NCBI GenBank assembly: GCA_022925895.1 | Contig: JAKSYS010000153.1 | Location: 1-64,000, forward strand | Length of the DNA: 64,000 nt | Reading direction: 5' to 3' | Source: Fragilaria crotonensis | Lineage: Eukaryota > Bacillariophyta > Fragilariophyceae > Fragilariales > Fragilariaceae | Shown here: one piece after another, positions 1-10,716 of the stretch | Layout of the letters: the number at the start of each line of letters is the position of its first letter | Numbering within the stretch: position 1 is the stretch's first letter | Notes under the pieces: model-generated | Databases searched by the model: none | What the model was told of the DNA's origin: nothing | Seen by the model: the letters and a program-made list of their open reading frames with translations, nothing else | Position numbers and translations under genes: made by a program

Positions 1-560
1 GTACTGTAGTAATTGACAATTGACCTATGCATACTGAGCACCCTCCGATGTTCGATATAAAAATGTCGACCGGTAGGTTATCATAATTGTACGCAATAGT
101 TGTATGTTGTATGCAGAGGCATAGCTGGTGTTATATACTCGGAGTACATACCTTGCATTCCAAGTTGTATCGTACGCTGCATATATTGCATGTTCATGTG
201 TCATCCATCGCTTCAGTATTCCTGGTGGTACCAGGGTACCGTACTCGGAGTACCAGATGCAAGAGGCACCGCGATTTTGTTACAATGGAGATCAATCGAA
301 CCCGAGGCGTCATTATCAGCCTTACCTCTGAAAAGCAATATCAAAAGCAAATATAATGCAAATGGATTAGTGTACTTTATTTGTAAAAATTCATATTAGA
401 ATGGATAGTCAAACGATGGCAGTCGTCCATTTATGTGAATGGGCGTTATGCAAACAACAGGAAGGAAACCTATAGCTCAAGGTGGAATCCGTTCTCGTCT
501 TCTCGAATTTTGCAGTCCCATGGCAGCCTTTGTCGCGACGATGATTCAGAATCACGTTCT
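1..560. other. intergenic, GTAC-rich
   Basis: No convincing gene is visible. Short open frames here have no recognisable composition or motif. The stretch carries several copies of the GTAC-centred words (CTCGGAGTAC, GGTACC) that recur in every intergenic region of the window. Confidence 0.5.
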
Positions 561-1452
561 TCAGAAAGGGATAAAGAACGTTCGTACGCGCTTGGATGGC
601 GATTCCAGGCTTTCTTCGACGTCCTCGTCGTCCAAGTCAAACACTGGCGAGGCTCGTTTGAGCGTCCACATATCCTCAAGTTCCAGTGACGTAGAATTCG
701 ATCGGAAGATGGATCGAGGCAAACCTGTTGCGATTTGAGCTTGATGTGGTTGGACCTCTCTCGTGGGGGACGGTACCAACGGCGCTGACGCCGATCTTAG
801 AAGTGGCTTCAGAGGCTGCGTGGAAGACTTGACATTCAGAGCGTTCGAGGAGCGGAGCACGAGAGTAATCGCAGTCATGATGGCAGATGAGATTGATGAA
901 GTAATTTGAAGGAACAAATTGTGAGAAACAGATAGGCTGAACGAATCCGAATCGTGCTCAGAAATATAATCACAAAGCCCTTCACCGCTTTCCAAGACCG
1001 ACTGAATCATAATTGGCGATCTAGGTGCACAAACTTTTTAAATTCAATTGTATCAGATAAAATATCTTCAGATCTGTAGTTCTGAATATTTCCGTTGACG
1101 GTTATTTGCGGTTTTAAATGTCCGCGCCAAATGAATAGAGAAACAACTGCCATCGGCGAGAAACGATGATACGACGATTTGAGAAACGCCACGGTCGCCT
1201 GTTGCGTCAATAAACGGAGATCTGACGATCATAAGAATGAATGCCATGAAGGGTCCATGATGCTGTTTCATGACCTGTTCCTCCTAGGTACCAGATGGAA
1301 TGCCTTACCTGGAGAAGCTTCCCGACGTCTTCTTCGACGGAGTATTGCTCGATAAACTTAAAAGGGCGCCGTTGCGATTTGCGCTTGATAAATTTCTCTT
1401 CATCGTTGCAATGGTTGTTGTTTTCGCCATGATGTGGAACGAACGTCGACAT
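561..1452 (-). CDS. hypothetical protein, two exons (tentative)
   Basis: This is an unrecognised small protein of about 194 residues. A proposed first exon at 1452..1309 encodes a basic, hydrophilic stretch starting MSTFVPHHGE and ending VEEDVGKLLQ. It runs into a good donor (CAG followed by GTAAGG). The second exon (about 1001..561) begins after a phase-matched CAG and reads SVLESGEGLCDYISEHDS. It contains a hydrophobic/serine-rich segment, then an acidic patch DLDDEDVEES followed by a Lys/Arg-rich C-terminus. The splice keeps frame and gives a natural-looking junction, but the intron (about 307 bp) is longer than usual for a diatom. The acceptor is a choice among several. An alternative is that only the downstream exon is real. 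No function can be assigned. Confidence 0.35.
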
Positions 1453-2536
1453 GGTGTTTTCCTTCGCCTGCAGTCCTTTTCGATGAGTGTGCAGGTTGTT
1501 CCGTACTCGGAGTACATTTTGTGTCATGTGGGAGGATGTGTCACTTCAGCAGGCACCGACTACCGGTAGGCTTCCAGTAGTCACGCTCCGTAGATTCGCA
1601 CCTACACGTTCTATGATATGGGGTTAGGTATGACTCGAGAAAACTGCCGTTTTCTATCGGCACAACCCTGCAACCAACGACAATCTCTTCGTCGGCAGAC
1701 TCCCGTTTGGCAGGTGTCACGTGTGTGATTGGCCACCCCATTCTCAACTCCGACCCTACTGCACTCGTACGGTACAGTACTACCAGTTGCGTTTCGCCAG
1801 GTTTCAGGAGACCAGCGTCCGGAGTCCGGAGTCCAGAGTCCAGTGTGTCCAGTGCCCAATGTTTTTATGTGCGAGTATGGATACTCCCAGTACTAATAGT
1901 ACTACCGAAGTACTACTGCCGACTTCCCACGTCAGACGTCAGAGTACTTCATGGTACAGTTCGGAATGTCCCAGTCCCGCGTTTCAAGGATGAGCCAGTC
2001 AAACAATGCAAGACCGACCTGCTCTGATTTGAGTCTCGGAGTTGCATGCCGGGAGGGCAAGGAGTGCCAACTTAAAAACCGGAGGACGCTACATATGCCA
2101 CCACGAACTACCTGGCACCGGTTTATGTATCCCTGGTAGCACAAAGAACCTACCGGTAGTACCAGTGTATAGATATAGACCACCTCCTTGTCCTATCATT
2201 CACTTTTATGAGGTGAGCTAGGCGTCTCACAGAATCGGTCGTACCAACAACTGTATAGCCACCGACATTACCTTTGCATGTCTCATGATTCGGGATTGTT
2301 TGAATTTCAAATTGCATTGACTCCTTCTCAATTCTCATATTATGTTTTCTCACGACCGACGCCGAAATTGTCAACAAAAATTTCGCCGCACTCATAGCAT
2401 TCCGAGTAGGAGACTTGGATGGCTGCCAACCTTTAAGGTAGCATCGTGATGCGTGAACGATGGTAAACTAATAGTTAACTTTCTACCCAGTCGTGCTTAA
2501 TCCATGCCTTGGATCCGACACTACTGAGCAATACCT
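1453..2536. repeat. intergenic with heptamer repeats and GTAC words
   Basis: No gene is supported. Around 1813-1850 there is a short tandem run of related heptamers (GTCCGGA, then GTCCAGA). Many GTAC words occur between 1750 and 2170. The open frames here are short and overlap on both strands. Confidence 0.45.
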
Positions 2537-5500
2537 TCAGGCCCGTTTGAAATCATCGGATTCTTCACCCAGATCCTCCAGGAGTACCCACTTGAAAAAT
2601 TTCGTCGGAGCTTCAATGCTCGCGTGGTTGCGTGTGATAGGGTTGTGGATACTGGCACGAACTTCCGATTCAAACACAGCAATCAACCGAGAAGCTGATG
2701 AGCTATCGGTGTTAACAGGGCCCGGGCGACCACCGCGAAGAGTTGACGAAGTGAAGTCTTCCTTTGTCTCCTTGGCAAAGACACCGCGATTCCTCATTTC
2801 GGCTCGAAAGGCGTCGCGGACGGAACGTAAGCAAGTCGACACAAGTACATGCGGAAAATAGCATTCAACTTGGTTGCTGCGCTTGTAAGCTCGCGACTTC
2901 GTAATCGCTCCAACGTTTCAAAAAGCTGAATGACGCAGGAATACCTTAGTCTTGCCCAATTGAATGCCCACCTTGGTGAAGTCGACAGCTCCACGGCGGA
3001 AATTACCATTGTATGCCTTGGTCGGAGGGGTTGGCGGAGTTTGCGTTGACGGTTCGGGTTTGGTCCATGGTTGATACCTAGATTTGACGGAACCTGCCGT
3101 TGACGAGGGTGGACAGTTGCTTGTATCCGGTGATGAGAGAGACTGGCTGCTAGAAGTTTTGGACCAAGTTGGTGGCGAGGAGGAATAACCAGAGTAACTC
3201 TTGGCCTTGGCGGCAGGCGGTTCGTGTTTCTTCGACGAAACGTCACTGGTGTCAACCAACCCGTTCTCTTTATTTTCTTCTGCTTCGAATGCCTGGACCT
3301 TTCGATAGATCACTTTCAGCAATTCCTTGCACATTTCCTTGTAGTTAACAGCGTCGGGTTGGGCTGTATTTTGAGAAGATGTAGCATGAGAAGGGGGTGG
3401 AATGAGCCACGGAACGCCCCACCTCGTGGTGGCTGCCATTTTGTGTGGAGCTGGTGCAGCCCAGGTGGGTCGCGACGAAGCCCCGTTCTCCAAAGCAGCA
3501 GGCGTCTTCTTCATATCTTTGGTCGCGACGCAACGATATCTCTTGCAAAACTCCGCATGTGGATAGTGCTGAGGAAACCAGCGCGACTGACTCGGACCGC
3601 CTCCAGAATGCCGCCGCATCTCAATTGTTCGGCGACTATCACAGGATCAAAGTCATCTGCCACTAAATGATCATTTGGTTTGAGACAACGTACGTAGTGA
3701 GGTGCAGTTTTGTCAATCTTGAAACGCAGCTCGCGTAGCTGACGTCGAAATTGTCCTCCCACAGTTGCTTTATGGCTGAAGATTCCGAGCGTCGGAGTTT
3801 GTACGGTGTGTTGATGTCCGAAGCAGAGTCATTGCTTGGTGGGAGCGCTTCACCGGACAGGACTTCGGACAGGAAGCAGACAAATGGATTGGTCGAGTTC
3901 GCTAACAGTACAGTCGATTCATTGTGCATCTCGTCGCGATTTTTTCTCAACAAAGCCATCTGTTGTATATTCAACAAATCCGGCATAGTGATGGACTTCA
4001 AATTGAAACACCGCCACTTGCTTGCGATTGGCACGGAACCGTGAGTGACCAGTGCACTTTGAATAAACATCCGACGCAAAAGAGCGATCTGTGGTCCCAG
4101 GAGCCCGACATTGGTCGTCCAAAATGTTGAGAATTCCAGATCCTCGTTTGTCAATCAAATCCAGAACATCTTGATTTTCTGGAAATTCGATGAAGGACCA
4201 TTCGATCCCTTCTCTTTCATACTCTGCTTGCTCATTCTTCAATACGAAAGCATTAAACTGCTGTTGGAGTGCTTCATTGCAATAGTTGATGCACAATTGC
4301 TCGAACGAGTTAGTAGTAAATGACTCGAAGCCAAAGATGTCCAAGACACCGATCGTTGCAACCGGCATATTGAGCAAATCCTCCTCGTCTTCCTCATCAG
4401 GATGATATGCAATCGAGTCATTTATTCGCATGACGAGGTATTGAAACATAGCACCGTATGTAGCCTTGATGAGGGCCTCTAAACACTTTTCAGCCTTTCG
4501 CTTATCCAAACTTCGTTTCACATACCCATCCCGACCGGCTTGAATAGAGAAAGTGCAAAGCGCCTCATTCAAGGCCACTGATGTTATTCCAAGCAGTTGG
4601 CACGCCGGCTCCAGATGAGTGGCTGGTCATCCATTCCGATTCATCATTGTCGTGTTCAATGAACACAATGTTCGACGCATGCAACAGCGCTGCCGTGACG
4701 GAAAAGATATTCTTTTGCTCTCTAGGTGCAAAATTCATGGTATTCATGGCAACTCGAAGAGCCTTGTAAGTATCTGCATCGGCAACACCGTCGCGCCGAT
4801 CTTGCGTTCCGGAATGCATCATGAAGAAATCTTCAGGTGTTGCCGAGCTTGCCAAAAAATAATGTCTTAGCTCCTTTGGATCCATGCCTCTGAGCAATTC
4901 AAAGAATACATGATAATTGCGCTCTCCGGGAGATTGGGTGACGAGTCGAACCTTTTCCAATAGATACGTGTCAATGGTGGCGCCAACCAGCCGTCCAGTC
5001 TGGGTGAATTGAATCTCAATGAATTTTCCGAAGCGACTGGAATTGTCGTTGCGGATGGTGCGGGCATTGCCAAAGCTTTCCAATATAGGATTTGATTGCA
5101 ATACTTTTGATTCAATTGAATTGCTTGAGAATTGAATTGAATCGTTGCGATTCATTGCGGCCGCGGAAGGAGGGGGCGACGCCCAATTCTTGACCTTGGC
5201 GTCTTCCGCACGCTTCTCCTCAACTTTCAAATAGGCACGTTTGACGGGCACGTGAGGAGCGGATGCTCGTTGACTAAGCGCAGCCAAATACTTCATAACA
5301 AATTTGGTGGTGACTGTCTTGCCTGCTCCACTTTCTCCACTAACGAGAATGGCTTGGTTGGCTTCGACTGAAGTCGGATCTTCCAAGGATGCTTCAATTT
5401 TCGCATCATGTTGCGAAAAGATGCATCGGCGATTTGATACACATGCGGTGGAAGGTCCGCCTTGAGTTTTCTCCGCCTTGTCCCAGTATCGCTTCATGCT

Positions 5501-6055
5501 TGATTCTCCGTAGAGTCTGGGAATACTCTTGAAAGGATTTAGGGCGAGCAGTACTGGACCAGTGGCTGTGTAGATTAAATCTTCCTTGTAGCGATGCAAG
5601 AGACAATGAACAACTGCAGGTTCGTGCAAGTGCGTGAGGGTAATTAAATCGTTGGGAGGGATGATCGTTCCCTCGGCATTTTTGGCGTAGTCATTGCCCA
5701 AAACAACGTGTCCGTCCTGCAGAGCGGTTGGTGAAAGGGCAATCGTTTCACCATCATCGTCAAGTTTGACAGAGATTGCTGAAGAACTCTGATTCACCAT
5801 GAGCCCACCAGTCCATCCCCACTGCTGCGTCCGCCCCATGCTTGCTCCCGTGGCGGAACTTGCTCCTCCTGCAACCGAGCCCACGTCGCTGTTGCTGTCG
5901 GCATCGCTGAAATACGACCCTGCTTTCCTCAAGGTCAATTTCGACGTAGATCCATACTTCGGCACCTTGGGATTGCGAATGGCTTCCACGACATGTAGCT
6001 GGACCCATACACGGGTGGTGCCTTGCACGCCGCCACCCATCTGGCTGCTGCTCAT
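2537..6055 (-). CDS. myosin heavy chain, motor plus short tail; frame interrupted
   Basis: This is an actin-based motor ATPase. The start MSSSQMGGGV at 6055 opens a 496-residue frame with an N-terminal extension, the P-loop GESGAGKT (residues 240-247) and switch I NDNSSRFGKF. Further frames carry switch II DIFGFESF, the relay region, HYVRCLKPND, the SRAGF motif, a converter (GKTKVFLRH) and one degenerate IQ helix (TKLNAIFRMYLCRL). After that comes a tail of only about 80 residues, so the whole is near 1,170 residues with no visible introns. The conserved sequence changes frame at least eight times. Examples lie near 5460 and 5405 (two compensating shifts around VYQIADASF), 4615, 3940-3945 (six T on the plus strand where five fit), 3770, 3560, 2935 and 2835. 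Each shift is one base with no gap, so introns do not explain them. The gene is either a very young pseudogene or carries consensus indel errors. I cannot assign a class. Confidence 0.93.
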
Positions 6056-7229
6056 GGTCGCGATCTACCAGAGAAAGGAAGTATGACAACCAGGTTTTGC
6101 GATATTCGTCTTATCTGCAACAGTACTGAATCTGTGTATTACTACGGAGTTCAAAGTTCAAACTCTACTGGTACACTGGTACTATGAATAAGTGCGCAAA
6201 CGATAGATATATGATATATCTTATCCTTATATCGCATATATATATATATATAGGTTATACTTGCACGATACGTACACAATCCGCATGACTGAGCGCCGTT
6301 CATCCAAAGACGTGGGGGTATGGGGTATGTGGTATGTATAATGTATACTCTTCACAGATCAGCCTTCGTACTCCGCGTATTACGTATTACGTAGTTCATG
6401 AGCCCGAATACTGAATACCCCTACTACTAGACTGCCGTTGTCCTGCTACTGGAGTATTGGAACTTCTAACATTCACACAAAGTATCATATGCATACTCGT
6501 CGTACTAGTACCTGGTACTCGAGTACCTGGTATTTGGCGTAATCCTCAGACCCCAATGCTTTCCCGGCACGCAGTTTTCCAGTATCCTGTACTGTAGATG
6601 TTAGTATGTCGGTATGCTTTGACGAATTGCATCCCGAGTACCAGATATCATACTACTTGTACTACGTATATATGTTTATGGGATATGGGCAGTCCCGCCG
6701 TCCCGCCTGACTGTCCAAACGAGTATTGTCGTTGAATCCGTTGCAGACGAGGCTGTTATGATCGATCATACGGACGGTGCACTTTTTCTGTTGATAGTAA
6801 GAGTAGACAACTCGCTGCTTGCTCGCTTTTACGGTACAACAGTACCAAAGCTGTACGGAAATCGTTGTCTGGGATATCGGACCCAGATAGAAGGTGGAAA
6901 AACACGGCTCGAGTTCATTAAAGAATATATGATACAGATTTGCACACTAATACTGAAACGTTCGATTCGCGGTTTCGTGCGTCCTGGTGCCGTTCAAAAA
7001 ATGAGCGCGTGCGGCTACTATACTCTATACTGTCCTCTGTACTCGGACTACTCGAGTACTTGCATACTTGGTACAAGTACGCTATACGTTGTAGGTGTAC
7101 ACCACTCCGTACTCGACGCTCAAGTTGTCATACTCGCCGTGTCCATGCAAGTTTCGACGTTTCCAAGAACACTTGATGTGTCTTGCTTGTTGGTCTCAAT
7201 CACAATTATGCACCGCTGTTCTCATTTGA
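6056..7229. repeat. intergenic, GTAC-rich, AT microsatellite
   Basis: No gene is supported. A TA run lies near 6200-6252 (repeated ATAT, ending in an ATATATATATAT tract). Dense GTAC words such as CTGGTACTCGAGTACCTGG occur near 6510. This is probably the promoter side of the myosin gene, but I see no distinct promoter element. Confidence 0.5.
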
Positions 7230-9130
7230 AATGTCACCATGGTTGCTACTTCCAAAGTTGTATTTGATTGTTGTGGTGCACAGTTCGACAATCTACAATA
7301 TACTTCCTATCCCACGTCCATGCAACTGAGTCAGAAGACCACCATGAAGTGGCTGCAAGCAAATCCAGTTTGCAATCTAAGTGACATTGAGTTCCAAACA
7401 ACTGAGCGTGGTAAAGCAAGTGCAACAAGCAAGTGAATTGGTGAATTGAGTACAGGCAGTGCTGGTGGAAGGAACTGGTGAGAGCTGTTCCATAGCTACC
7501 GTGCAAGTGATCATGCAAGTGATCATGTGTCTCACAGGATCATGTGAAGTGTGTGTTTCTAACTCGAGCAAATGTGCGAATGTGACGAGAGATAGATAGA
7601 CAAAATAGTGAAACTAGTAGGTACACCAAAGAAGAAGGAAGCAAGGAATGTGTGCTGCTGCTGACAAGATGTTATTGTTGTGCTTTTCATTGTGCAAGGA
7701 GGCCACACTATTGCCTTTGTCTCTTCTCATCAACAAATACAAAAGACAAAAAGAAATTGCCGATTTATGGAATAGTCCTGACTTCAATCCTGTTGCCCCT
7801 GTGTCAGATTGCCATATTGATTTCCATACTTACTATTCATTCATATGAATAAGTGGCAGCTCTTCCTCCAACAAGCAAGAACGCCACAACAGCATATCAA
7901 GGACATCTTCACCTCTATGATGTGCTTGGACCTGCTGCAAATCATCACATGGTGCTGGGAACAGAGCAGCAGGCAAGGTGAAGAAAGGGGGATCAACAAT
8001 TCTGTTGAGGAAGCAAGAGAAAGAAGAGCAGCAAGAGGCAACCATGTCTCCAGAGGTGTATGATGATGACAATGATTCAGAGTCAGAGAAACAATGGATC
8101 TCTTGAAAGATGACCAGCTTGTGTTCATCAAACACAAGCGGTGTTTCTGAATGGTCGACCGTCATATGGCTGCTCTTGATTTCTGGAGGTTACCGAAAAC
8201 CACTAACTACTCAACTAGTCACTGCAATCACTCACTTATTGCACAGGTACATCTGATGCATCCTATGCTGTAAGTACTGCAACAAGCACCAGTAGTGCCG
8301 ACAGTCATTGTTGCAAATGCTGCCATCAAGATAATTCTCAGGACAATGACGAATCCGTGTTGCATCCTCCTGCACCACAGCAGTTGATGCAGGAATTGTC
8401 AGAGTGCCAATGCCAGTTGGTTGACGATTGTCCCGACAATCAACATCATATGAGTTGGCTTAAAGGAAGTGTGGAACTTGGAGAATTCTTGAGTCTCTAT
8501 CCTTGCTCCTGGTTTGCCTTTAAACACAATCAATGGCTTTGCTCAAGAAAAGCATACTTCTTGACACAGTCACAGTAACAGACACCATGACTTGACGTGT
8601 AGACAAAGATGAGGTACGCCCATTGATGGTTCTCTCACCTGCAGCACTGATGGTTCGCCCAGAGGACATGACACAGAAGATTGGTGTCTGGGACATGATG
8701 GGTTGCTCAAGTCCTCCTTCAGCTTCCTCCATCATTGCACCTGTGACAGTTGCATGTCAAAATGACGGCAACATGAACTCAAAGTCTCACCTGATAACTG
8801 CCACTCATCAATTCAAGCCAAAATATGAACCTTTTCTCAATTTGTGAAGTATCTTTGGCAAGGCATTCTTGGAAGAGTGGTGCAAGTAGATTGATGTGGT
8901 GGGTGTCAGAAGAATGATTGTGTCAGAATAGGGGCTTTTGGTGTGCCAAGAATTATGATTTGGTGCACCAACATTTTGGTATGTGCATTGTCCCATTTTC
9001 TCGGTTTGTTGTGCTCTGCGGATTCATTCGATGTACGTTTGGAGGGTGTGAGATTCATCGCTGGTTGCACCAAGCTAACGATCTTAAAGTCTAGTACATT
9101 GCATGCGTAGATCCTCATATAGATATATGT
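7230..9130. other. CA/TG-rich non-coding tract left of the MULE, possibly old transposon debris
   Basis: The base texture changes sharply from the GTAC-rich DNA to its left. There are many CAAG, TGCAAG and CACCAT words and few GTAC. Only short open frames exist (none above about 110 residues) and none shows a family motif. Its texture resembles the internal DNA of the neighbouring MULE, so an eroded older element is possible. I see no inverted ends to prove it. Confidence 0.35.
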
Positions 9131-9139
9131 TACATATAA

Positions 9140-9691
9140 GGGGAAATTGCTATCGTACCTGTTATCTATTCCAAAATTGAAAACACCTGTTATCGGCTAT
9201 AATATACCCCTCAAATGACAATAATAGCATGCTAACTTTTACTATATCAAAAACACCTATTATCTTTTGCCATTTTTCAATAGCACCATTTATGTTTTAC
9301 ACAACTTGCAATATCACCTATTACAATTTGCAATAACACCTGTTTCGATTATGCCAATTTCAACTCCACGCAAATTATCGTACCCCATAACGTAGAATGC
9401 CAACACATTGACACACTTTCAAACGTAAGGATCTCACGCATTGCTTAGCATTATCATGTGCTTCTCACTGATGAAATAAGCTGTGTTATTCCATTGACAA
9501 TGCTTTGTGTGATGGTGTGAGGAAGTATGTGGTCATCTTGTGTGCTCTTGGGTACATTCTGGTCGCATTGTCATATGCCTTCAGATTTCTCGGGCTTGAG
9601 ATGGGTCAGTAACAAAAATCGCTCGTATACAGTGGTGTACAAATGTACAACAACGATCTTTTATGACACCAACACAACACAATCTCATCAG
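9140..9691 (+). repeat. left terminal inverted repeat of the MULE
   Basis: This is about 552 bp and matches the reverse complement of 13089-13637 with only scattered differences. For example, near the inner end ACAACAACGATCTTTT on the left corresponds to ACAACGACGATCTTT on the right. The first ~200 bp hold several short A/T-rich words resembling CACCTRTTAT, repeated at irregular spacing (9167, 9187, 9248, 9317, 9336). These could be subterminal transposase-binding sites. Confidence 0.93.
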
Positions 9692-9773
9692 CCATTCATC
9701 ATCATCAACAGCATCACCCTCTCCCTCCCCCTTCCCTTTTTGACAGTCCCTGACACTGATTTCTTGTCTCATT

Positions 9774-10525
9774 ATGCCACCAAAGAAGAAGCCAAGAAGA
9801 GCAGCAGTTGAGAAGAGCTTTTTTCCAGGAGACCCAAGGTTCTCTATTCCTGTCTCGGCACATGCAGAAGATGTGCAGGCGCTGCAGGAGAATAAGTATT
9901 TGAGTACAAACCTGTTGGACTACTTGATCCAAAGAGGAGCTCCATCTCCCACACCACCGTTGCTTCCCACTCAGGATGAAGATATAGCCGCACCACCATT
10001 GTACATTGGTGGATTAGCAACAACTTTCTTCATTGAGAAGGCAAATGAACTGGTGCTCGAATCAACGTCGCGAAAGAGCCTTGAAATCATTTGAATGAGC
10101 CTGAAGAGCTACAAAGCCACCACCCTTGCCAGGGGATCAAAGCTTGTTGTGCCAATGGTTCATAAGTCACATTTCTTTGTCCTTGTGATTGAGTTGACTG
10201 GAAAGCATGGTTGTGAATTCTACAAGGGTATTGAGTGCTACGACTCGATGGATTTTGCAGTGCACCTACGACAAGGACACGAGGTGCAGCAAGTCATATT
10301 TGTGCATTTCTTGCTGAATTTCACAAATTCGCGCTTTACTTTGTCTGTGATGATAAGTTTAAGATAGGTCGCCCTCAAACTCAGGTCAAGCACTGCCCAT
10401 GTCCGACTCAAGGTAATGTGATTGATTGTGGCCTCTTTACGATTGGTGTGGTTCTGCACATCATCGACAGTATTCAATCACCAATGAAACTTTCAAACAA
10501 GAACAATGACAAAACTACGTTCTGA
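9774..10525 (+). pseudogene. Ulp1/C48-type cysteine protease-like ORF of the MULE, frame broken
   Basis: It starts with MPPKKKPRRA, a nuclear-localisation-like basic start just inside the left inverted repeat. The central part shows the order of a Ulp1/SENP deubiquitin-like protease: catalytic His in VHKSHFFVLVIEL, Asp in ECYDSM, then an oxyanion Gln and catalytic Cys in TQGNVIDCGLF. An in-frame TGA at 10092-10094 separates the N-terminal third from the protease part. A one-base frame change lies between about 10270 and 10367. Similar proteases occur in some plant MULEs, where they may process SUMO or transposon proteins. The protease identification rests on motif order, not on an alignment. 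Confidence 0.7.
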
Positions 10526-10716
10526 TTTGGCAACTCACCTTGCCGCTGTTGAAAACTTATCCAAGTATCCACTTCCTTGCAGTGTCATCAGAGGATGCTT
10601 TCCGCATTGCTCACCATGGACGACACCGATGATGGCAGCATTGTGGTTCTTGGAGAATCAAAAATGCAGAGGACTCAGCAAATGCCGAGTCCTCAACTAC
10701 TGAAGTTGAGGTCATC

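Noticed and set aside
3935-3950. Programmed ribosomal frameshifting at the A6 run in myosin.
   Set aside because: The gene has seven or more other shifts of both signs, which recoding cannot explain.
4600-4650. Very short introns as the cause of the myosin frame changes.
   Set aside because: The conserved sequence continues without a gap, and there is no room for any intron between the frames.
6758-7267. 169-residue plus-strand frame as a gene.
   Set aside because: It runs through GTAC-rich repeat DNA and has no motif. Its length is within chance for this composition.
10092-10094. TGA in the Ulp1-like ORF as a possible selenocysteine codon.
   Set aside because: It lies outside the catalytic motifs, the same ORF is broken elsewhere, and I see no SECIS-like hairpin.
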